From contig JAITHF010000117.1 in assembly GCA_031280115.1 (NCBI GenBank), positions 1 through 5,216 of the forward strand: a DNA stretch of 5,216 bases. Direction: 5' to 3'. Of the stretch, positions 1 through 3,486 are shown piece by piece. The position numbers and the translations under genes were made by a program. Numbering within the stretch: position 1 is the stretch's first letter; each line of letters opens with the position of its first letter. The notes beneath the pieces were generated by a model. The model saw nothing but the letters and a program-made list of their open reading frames with translations, had not been told where the DNA came from and did no database searches. This DNA comes from Spirochaetaceae bacterium. GTDB taxonomy: Bacteria; Spirochaetota; Spirochaetia; Treponematales; Breznakiellaceae.

Positions 1-108
1 TCGGTTATCTATTTCGCCGGCTACTCGGACCGGCTTCTGGAACTGCTTAAGCGCATCATCGAAGAAGGCGCCGCGCAGATTACCGAAATCGAATCTATCG
101 AATTATGA
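1..108 (+). CDS. 3' end of an unrecognised protein gene (partial)
   Basis: An open frame runs from the first base of the window to a TGA, giving the last 35 residues of a protein that begins upstream. The visible tail contains VIYFAGYSDRLLELLKRII followed by an acidic end (ITEIESIEL). It looks like a beta strand, then an amphipathic helix, then a short strand, as at the end of a small alpha/beta domain. I do not recognise the family. Its TGA overlaps the ATG of the cobD-like gene (ATGA), so the two are probably co-transcribed and translationally coupled. A link to cobalamin metabolism is possible from position alone. The reading frame is well supported by the overlap, but the function is not assigned. 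Confidence 0.7.
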   Translation, partial: SVIYFAGYSDRLLELLKRIIEEGAAQITEIESIEL

Positions 109-1193
109 CCGTAACCCACGGCGGGGACATTTATACCCCCCGCTATGAGACCGGGCGGGACGTTCTCGATTTTTCAGCGAATATAAGCCCCCTCGGAACC
201 CCCGCCGGCGTTATCGCGGCAATCCGGGATGAAGCCTCCCGCTTAGACCGGTACCCTGACCCCTATTGCCGGGAACTGCGCGGCGCCCTGAGCCGCCGCC
301 ACCGTATCGCCCCTGAGCATATTGTCTGCGGCAACGGGGCGTCTGACCTCATCTACCGGCTTGTTCAGTGGCGCAAGCCCCGGGAGGCGCTGCTGCCGTC
401 CCCGGGGTTTTCCGAGTACGGGAAAGCTTTGGAGGAATCAGGCTGCACCGTCCGCCGGTACCCGCTTAAAGAGCCGGATTTCCAACTGGACGAGCCCTTC
501 CTGTCCCATATCCGTAAAGGTACGGATATGCTGTTTCTCTGCAACCCCAATAACCCCACGGGCTTGACCGTCCCCCCGGGCCTCCTTCGGGAAATAATCC
601 TGCGGTGCGCGGCGTGCGGCGCGCTGCTGGTGGCGGACGAGTGCTTTAACGAATTCTTGGATGACCCTGCGCTCCATACTGTCGAGGGGGCGCTCCGGGA
701 ATTTCCGGGCCTGTGTATCCTCAAAGCTTTTACCAAACTGTACGGCCTTGCAGGGCTCCGCCTGGGGTATCTGCTCTGCGGCGATACGGCGCACGCCGAA
801 GGGGCAGCCCGCACCGGCCAGGCGTGGCCGGTGTCCGCCGCGGCTCAGAGCGCGGGGGTTGCGGCGCTGGAGGAGCGGGGCTATGCGGAAGCGGTCCGGC
901 GCCTTATCCGCGCTGAGCGGGAAACCATGAAGGCGGGCTTGCAAGGCGCGGGGCTTGAGGTTCTAAGCGGGGAGGCGAACTATCTTTTCGTTAAAATCCC
1001 CGCCTCTTCCGGCTTTGACCGGCAGAACTTTTTCAAGAACCTCCGGGACGCCGGGTTTCTGGCGCGGAACTGCGCTGATTACCCGGGGCTGGACAACACC
1101 TACTGCCGTCTTGCCGTCCGCAAGCCGGAGGAAAACCGGATGCTCCTTGAGGCGCTCAGGCGGATGCGGAATGTCCAGGCAGGTTCGCGGTGA
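105..1193 (+). CDS. cobD: CobD-type L-threonine-O-3-phosphate decarboxylase / class I-II PLP aminotransferase
   Basis: Probably a PLP-dependent decarboxylase that makes (R)-1-amino-2-propanol phosphate from L-threonine phosphate, for the aminopropanol arm of cobalamin. It is a 362-residue cytosolic protein, the usual CobD length. Visible signatures are an N-terminal HGGD (residues 5-8; CobD proteins usually have HGGN) and DFSANISPLG at 22-31. RYPDPYCRELR (49-59), GNGASDLIYRL (76-86) and CNPNNPTG (146-153) follow. DE at 178-179 holds the Asp that contacts the pyridine nitrogen. KAFTKLYGLAGLRLGY (207-222) carries the likely Schiff-base Lys211, and CRLAVRK (334-340) holds the carboxylate-binding Arg region. 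The SANISPLG segment favours CobD over the related histidinol-phosphate aminotransferase HisC, which remains the main alternative. The start is fixed by the ATGA overlap with the upstream gene. No clear Shine-Dalgarno is visible, consistent with coupling. The stop overlaps the next start. Confidence 0.87.
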   Translation: MTVTHGGDIYTPRYETGRDVLDFSANISPLGTPAGVIAAIRDEASRLDRYPDPYCRELRGALSRRHRIAPEHIVCGNGASDLIYRLVQWRKPREALLPSPGFSEYGKALEESGCTVRRYPLKEPDFQLDEPFLSHIRKGTDMLFLCNPNNPTGLTVPPGLLREIILRCAACGALLVADECFNEFLDDPALHTVEGALREFPGLCILKAFTKLYGLAGLRLGYLLCGDTAHAEGAARTGQAWPVSAAAQSAGVAALEERGYAEAVRRLIRAERETMKAGLQGAGLEVLSGEANYLFVKIPASSGFDRQNFFKNLRDAGFLARNCADYPGLDNTYCRLAVRKPEENRMLLEALRRMRNVQAGSR

Positions 1194-1822
1194 CGGTCAT
1201 ACCGAATTTTGTGGTGTTTGAGGGCGGCGACGGGAGCGGGAAATCCACCCAGCTGCGCCTCCTTGCACAGCGCTTCGAGTCCCAGCCGGACCTTCCCCGG
1301 CTCTTCCCGACTTTTGAACCCACCGATAGCTCCATAGGCCGGCTTATCCGGTCGGCGCTCCGGCAGGACCCGCCGCTCCTGCCGGAGACGGTGGCGCGGC
1401 TTTTTGCCGCAGACCGGAACGAACATCTTTACAGGCAGGGCGGGATACTTTCGCGGTGCGGAAAGGGGGAGCTTGTGGTGTGCGAGCGCTACACCCTCTC
1501 GTCCCTTATCTATCAGGGGATAACCTGCGGCAAAGACTTTTCTTGGAAACTCAACGCCGGTTTCCCCCTTCCGGAGGCGCTTATCTTTTTCGCTCTTGAC
1601 CCGCGCCTTGCGTGCCGCCGCATAGCGGCGCGGCATACGAAAGATATATACGAAAACCTGCCGTTTCAGGCGCAGGTGCAGGAAAGGTACCATGAAGCCC
1701 TTCCGCGCTGCGCCGAGGCCGGGGTCCGGGTGGCGGTGGTGGACGCTTCGGCGCCGGAAGGCGAGGTGGCGGGCGCCCTCTGGAGGGAGCTTAAAAAACT
1801 GCCGATATTAAAGAAAGCATAA
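1190..1822 (+). CDS. tmk: Thymidylate kinase
   Basis: Phosphorylates dTMP to dTDP with ATP in the cytosol, the step before dTTP in DNA precursor synthesis. The protein has 210 residues, normal for the family. It shows the P-loop GGDGSGKST (12-20, Lys18), an EPT motif (43-45) and LFAADRNEHL (71-80), the usual TMK substrate-binding helix. CERYTLSSLIYQG (98-110) is the TMK signature, with Glu99 where most enzymes have Asp. The lid is near 143-166 (RRIAARHTKDIYEN and on). The P-loop lacks the extra Arg of human-type enzymes. The start is a GTG whose last two bases form the TGA of cobD (GTGA overlap), so translation is probably coupled. Only a weak AGG lies upstream. The stop codon falls inside an 11-bp tandem repeat, and the last residues (LPILKKA) are partly encoded by it. 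Family assignment is secure. Confidence 0.95.
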   Translation: MTVIPNFVVFEGGDGSGKSTQLRLLAQRFESQPDLPRLFPTFEPTDSSIGRLIRSALRQDPPLLPETVARLFAADRNEHLYRQGGILSRCGKGELVVCERYTLSSLIYQGITCGKDFSWKLNAGFPLPEALIFFALDPRLACRRIAARHTKDIYENLPFQAQVQERYHEALPRCAEAGVRVAVVDASAPEGEVAGALWRELKKLPILKKA

Positions 1823-1849
1823 AGAAAGCATAAAGAAAGCATAAAGAAA
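1809..1849 (+). repeat. 11-bp tandem repeat across the tmk stop codon
   Basis: Three perfect copies of TAAAGAAAGCA (1809-1819, 1820-1830, 1831-1841) are followed by a partial fourth (to 1849), which grades into an A/G-rich tract ending in the AAGGA before the next gene. The TAA of tmk is the start of the second copy. Because 11 is not a multiple of 3, copy-number change would alter the tmk C-terminus or the spacing to the next gene. The same 10-mer TAAAGAAAGC recurs once at 2758-2767. Confidence 0.95.
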
Positions 1850-1872
1850 AGAAAAAAGGAAGAGATCCAGCC

Positions 1873-2496
1873 ATGAAAAACATAAAAGGCCGGGCGAAGA
1901 TCCTCGCGGCGGTTTTGCTCCTTTTCGGTAACTGCCGATGGCTTAACGGGTATATTGTTGAGTACAAAGAGCAGTTTTTCCGCCTCTACCGCCTGCATTA
2001 TACCCTTGATCCGGATAATACGATGGAAAACATCTACTGGCTCGAACAGGCCCTCAAAGCGGATTTCGCCAACCCCCTCCACGCCCTCACCCGTATTGAG
2101 GATAAGACCCAGTGGGAGAAATACCGGTATCTTTTTATGATGCACCTGAACCTTAAAATTATAGAGCAGTATATTTTTCTGGGAAACAAGTGGAACAAGC
2201 GGAACGCCTATTTTTTCAACGCCCCTTGGAAAGAGCAGAACTTAGAAAGCCTTGCTATTGCGGAGAACTGTTTTAAGGCCGCGCTCTATTACTGGAAGGA
2301 CGCGGCTGAATGGGCGGCAAAAGCGCTGGACCGGCGTTTCCGGTTTATCGATCTGGAACATATCCAGTATTGGCAGGACGAGGCGGCGCGTATAGAGCGG
2401 AAGTCTCTGGATTACGGGAAGACCATCAACCGGGAGCTTTTACTGCTGCAAAAGGTTCGGGAAACCTTTGAGGCTATGGATGAGAACACCTATTAA
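1873..2496 (+). CDS. Predicted exported or lipid-anchored helical protein of unknown function
   Basis: A 207-residue protein. The N-terminus has basic residues (K2, K5, R7, K9) and a hydrophobic core (ILAAVLLLF, 10-18), then GNC with Cys21. This is a plausible spirochaete-type lipobox (F-G-N-C), although Asn at -1 is unusual. The alternative is ordinary signal peptidase cleavage after LNG (24-26). The mature part is rich in aromatics (W, Y, F) and mostly helical. Segments such as ENIYWLEQALKADF (52-65) and AENCFKAALYYWKDAAEWAA (130-149) resemble paired helices of a TPR-like fold. Residues 168-201 form a charged amphipathic helix. I recognise no catalytic motif and do not assign a function; it resembles the conserved hypothetical exported proteins common in treponemes. 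The start ATG has AAGGA about 12 bases upstream, a rather long spacing. It lies 50 bases after tmk, probably in the same transcript. Confidence 0.85.
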   Translation: MKNIKGRAKILAAVLLLFGNCRWLNGYIVEYKEQFFRLYRLHYTLDPDNTMENIYWLEQALKADFANPLHALTRIEDKTQWEKYRYLFMMHLNLKIIEQYIFLGNKWNKRNAYFFNAPWKEQNLESLAIAENCFKAALYYWKDAAEWAAKALDRRFRFIDLEHIQYWQDEAARIERKSLDYGKTINRELLLLQKVRETFEAMDENTY

Positions 2497-2522
2497 CAGC
2501 CGGAGGCTGCCCCCATAGGGGG
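2497..2522. other. Two back-to-back perfect hairpins after a stop codon
   Basis: Directly after the TAA of the exported-protein gene comes CAGCC-GGA-GGCTG (2497-2509), then CCCCC-ATA-GGGGG (2510-2522). Both have 5-bp perfect arms and 3-base loops, with no base between them. No T-run follows, so this is not a classical intrinsic terminator. It may protect the 3' end of the mRNA or be the edge of a repeat element. Confidence 0.75.
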
Positions 2523-2600
2523 ATTCACGTGCTTCTTGTAGCGATAGGGTTTGCAATTTTAGTCACAACCCAGAAGCGGCGCCTCAGCGGGATTCGATAG

Positions 2601-2628
2601 CGCACGGGCGCTGCACACGTCGCACGGG
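2601..2628 (+). repeat. Direct repeat CGCACGGG, two copies
   Basis: CGCACGGG occurs at 2601-2608 and again at 2621-2628, a 20-base period, inside the structured GC-rich stretch. It is short enough to be chance, but its spacing of two helical turns would suit a binding site. Confidence 0.3.
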
Positions 2629-2635
2629 TTGGGGG

Positions 2636-2720
2636 TTTGGGGGCAGCCGGAGGCTGTTCCCTTACGCGAGTTCGCAAAAGAATACGCGAAACATGAAGCG
2701 CCGGTAAAAAAGCCCCCAAA
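2636..2720. repeat. Inverted repeat enclosing a second copy of the CAGCC hairpin
   Basis: TTTGGGGGC (2636-2644) is exactly complementary to GCCCCCAAA (2712-2720). The 67 bases between them include most of CAGCC-GGA-GGCTG (2644-2656), an exact copy of the hairpin at 2497-2509. G-runs at 2626-2628, 2631-2635 and 2639-2643 precede it. With the hairpins at 2497-2522 this outlines a structured unit of about 225 bases, which may be a dispersed non-coding repeat of this genome. Sequence and complementarity are seen; the repeat status is inferred. Confidence 0.5.
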
Positions 2721-2742
2721 AACTCTTTTAAAAGCGCACGCG

Positions 2743-2755
2743 AAGCGCAGCGCTT
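2743..2755. other. 13-bp palindrome AAGCGC-A-GCGCTT
   Basis: Perfect 6-base arms around one central base, 15 bases upstream of the promoter -35 box. With a one-base centre it is a poor RNA hairpin and fits better as a two-fold symmetric protein binding site (operator or activator site). No regulator gene is visible in the window. Confidence 0.4.
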
Positions 2756-2769
2756 AATAAAGAAAGCCC

Positions 2770-2798
2770 TTGACCAGACGGGAGGGCGCTGGTATTAT
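2770..2798 (+). promoter_or_regulatory. Sigma70-type promoter
   Basis: TTGACC (2770-2775) and TATTAT (2793-2798) are separated by exactly 17 bases. Each box differs from consensus at one position. The predicted transcript start is near 2805. It is the best promoter in the window and faces the right-hand operon, which starts about 570 bases downstream. It may also, or only, drive the short ORF at 2808. Confidence 0.6.
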
Positions 2799-2807
2799 TT
2801 TTTAATA

Positions 2808-2954
2808 ATGAAACTATATGACGGCGGCGTTCCTGTGAGGGCGCAGTTTGGCCAAACGGCAAACGACAAACGACAAACGACAAACGACAAACGAATTATG
2901 GGGGCGGTTTTGGCTTTGTCAAGCCCTCTTTATCGAAATCAGGTCATTTTTTAA
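2808..2954 (+). CDS. Possible 48-residue ORF at the start of a near-leaderless transcript
   Basis: ATG at 2808 opens a frame of 48 codons ending in TAA at 2952-2954. It begins MKLYDGGVPVRAQFGQ, and the middle consists of the peptide repeat NDKRQTT created by the 7-bp DNA repeat. There is no Shine-Dalgarno, but the ATG lies about 10 bases after the -10 box, so the mRNA would be almost leaderless. The first 14 residues look more protein-like than the rest and could be the 5' remnant of a truncated gene. No family is recognised. It may equally be a chance ORF. Confidence 0.25.
   Translation: MKLYDGGVPVRAQFGQTANDKRQTTNDKRIMGAVLALSSPLYRNQVIF
2853..2894 (+). repeat. 7-bp tandem repeat CAAACGA, six units
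   Basis: One variant unit (CAAACGG, 2853-2859) is followed by five perfect copies of CAAACGA (2860-2894), 42 bases in all. A 7-bp unit shifts the reading frame whenever a copy is gained or lost. It lies inside the 48-codon ORF and about 50 bases downstream of the predicted transcript start. Confidence 0.97.
2912..2930 (+). terminator. Weak terminator-like hairpin
   Basis: GGCTT-TGTC-AAGCC (2912-2925) is followed by CTCTTTAT. The 5-bp stem and interrupted T-run make it a weak candidate. If it works, the promoter at 2770 would make a short RNA of about 125 bases. Confidence 0.2.
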
Positions 2955-2967
2955 TATATTTCCCAAC

Positions 2968-2998
2968 TTTTCTTTCTTTTCTTTCTTTTCTTTCTTTC
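2968..2998 (+). repeat. 9-bp polypyrimidine tandem repeat
   Basis: Three copies of TTTTCTTTC (2968-2994) plus TTTC make an uninterrupted run of T and C. The run is nearly mirror-symmetric, a type of sequence able to form triplex (H-) DNA, and it continues into more T/C-rich sequence to about 3050. It also creates the Phe/Ser-rich translations seen in this stretch, which are therefore not evidence for a protein. Confidence 0.9.
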
Positions 2999-3184
2999 TA
3001 TATATATTCCCACTCCGCTTTTTTTGCTTTTTCCGCTCTCTTCGCGCTCATCAGAAAGGCGGCGCTGAGCGTGTTTGGGGCAGGCTCAACAGGCAGGCCG
3101 GAACATACAACACCATCCAGCAGCAAACCGTATGCTATGCTTGAATATAACACTAAACCGCAGATAAAAAAGTCTGTTTTTGCT

Positions 3185-3247
3185 TCAGGTTTATACATTT
3201 CTGACTCAGGTTTATACATTTCTGACTCAGGTTTATACATTTCTGAC
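3185..3247 (+). repeat. 21-bp tandem repeat, three perfect copies
   Basis: Three identical 21-base units (3185-3205, 3206-3226, 3227-3247), each starting TCAGGTTTATAC and ending TTCTGAC, then a trailing TCA. The period is a multiple of three, so both strands stay open across it (SGLYISD on +, EMYKPES on -). The period is also two turns of the DNA helix, which would suit repeated protein binding sites. There are no spacers, so it is not a CRISPR array. Confidence 0.97.
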
Positions 3248-3286
3248 TCAAGGAAAGCATTCTTTGAGCCGGATTTTCCCGCGCCG

Positions 3287-3319
3287 GCGGCGCTTCCCGC
3301 TGGCGGCGCCGCGCTTTTT
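3287..3319 (+). terminator. GC-rich hairpin plus T-run (possible terminator or attenuator)
   Basis: GCGGCGC (3287-3293) pairs with GCGCCGC (3306-3312) across a 12-base loop, followed by GC and five Ts (3315-3319). The left arm can instead fold with 3281-3285 (GCGCC-GGC-GGCGC), so two mutually exclusive structures exist. It lies between the promoter at 2770 and the mini-ORFs starting at 3377, which would suit attenuation of the operon. The alternative is that it simply ends an unrelated transcript. Confidence 0.4.
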
Positions 3320-3360
3320 ACGGTCTCTATCCTGTCTTTAAGACGGGTAAAAATAATTTC

Positions 3361-3369
3361 TAAGGAGGT
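3361..3369 (+). promoter_or_regulatory. Perfect Shine-Dalgarno for the 24-codon ORF
   Basis: TAAGGAGGT ends 7 bases before the ATG at 3377. It is fully complementary to the usual 16S rRNA 3' end and is the strongest ribosome binding site in the window. This is the main reason to take the mini-ORF that follows seriously. Confidence 0.75.
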
Positions 3370-3376
3370 ACAGCCT

Positions 3377-3451
3377 ATGTATGATTTCTTAAAAGGCATC
3401 TCCTCTGCCCGCAGGCGGTATGCGTGTATAGGCGCAGGAGTTTCACCATGA
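3377..3451 (+). CDS. 24-residue leader-type peptide
   Basis: A 24-codon ORF (MYDFLKGISSARRRY, then ACIGAGVSP) placed optimally behind a perfect Shine-Dalgarno. The peptide has a short hydrophobic start and a basic RRR cluster. Its TGA overlaps the ATG of the next mini-ORF (ATGA). The frame is open upstream to a GTG at 3071, but that part is made of the 21-bp repeat and low-complexity sequence, so the internal ATG is preferred. It may be a leader peptide that couples or tunes translation of the large gene, or the leftover end of a decayed gene. No family is recognised. Confidence 0.45.
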   Translation: MYDFLKGISSARRRYACIGAGVSP

Positions 3452-3486
3452 GCAGTATGCAATCAACCTTAAAGGAGGGGGCATGA
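3448..3486 (+). CDS. 12-residue mini-ORF bridging to the large gene
   Basis: MSSMQSTLKEGA, starting in an ATGA overlap with the preceding ORF and ending in an ATGA overlap with the large gene. It has no Shine-Dalgarno of its own, so it would depend on ribosomes finishing the 24-codon ORF. Its last codons contain the AAGGAGG that serves the large gene. Translating it would therefore run ribosomes through, and unfold, that site. Whether it is translated is inferred only from the layout. Confidence 0.3.
   Translation: MSSMQSTLKEGA
3472..3478 (+). promoter_or_regulatory. Shine-Dalgarno of the large gene, with a choice of two ATGs
   Basis: AAGGAGG ends 4 bases before the ATG at 3483 and 7 bases before the adjacent ATG at 3486. 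The spacing is better for 3486. The overlap with the preceding mini-ORF fits 3483. The two choices differ by one Met. Confidence 0.75.

Larger units (their letters stand above)
2497..3376. other. Structured, repeat-rich intergenic region without a convincing gene
   Basis: No open frame here has family signatures and a good ribosome binding site together. The stretch divides into a GC-rich, hairpin-rich part (2497-2755), a promoter with a short downstream ORF and a 7-bp repeat (2770-2954), and a pyrimidine-rich part (2945-3050). The last part is a mixed stretch with a 21-bp repeat and a terminator-like hairpin (3060-3320). Composition swings sharply between GC-rich and AT/CT-rich blocks, unlike the flanking genes. 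It could be the remains of inserted or decayed sequence, a regulatory leader for the right-hand operon, or both. Confidence 0.8.

Noticed and set aside
2497..2522. Intrinsic terminator after the exported-protein gene
   Set aside because: Two good hairpins are present, but no T-run follows either, so rho-independent termination is not supported.
2626..2643. G-quadruplex in the G-run cluster
   Set aside because: Only three G-runs of three or more are adjacent. A stable intramolecular quadruplex normally needs four.
2525..2719. 64-codon open frame on the minus strand
   Set aside because: Arg/Pro/Ala-rich translation typical of non-coding GC-rich DNA, lying in the hairpin-rich unit with no ribosome site.
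2848..3144. 98-codon Phe-rich open frame on the plus strand
   Set aside because: It starts at TTG without a ribosome site, and its hydrophobic stretch comes from the T/C repeat. Kept only as a possible frame-switch product in the findings.
3185..3247. CRISPR array
   Set aside because: The three units are contiguous with no unique spacers.
3071..3376. 5' extension of the 24-codon ORF to a GTG at 3071
   Set aside because: The frame is open but has no ribosome site at 3071, includes the repeat and the terminator-like hairpin, and has codon use unlike the real genes. The perfect Shine-Dalgarno marks 3377 instead.
2998..3462. 154-codon open frame on the minus strand across the 21-bp repeat
   Set aside because: It starts at TTG inside the Shine-Dalgarno and mini-ORF region, has no good ribosome site, and consists largely of repeat (EMYKPES) and low-complexity Ala/Lys sequence. 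Its openness follows from the in-phase repeat.
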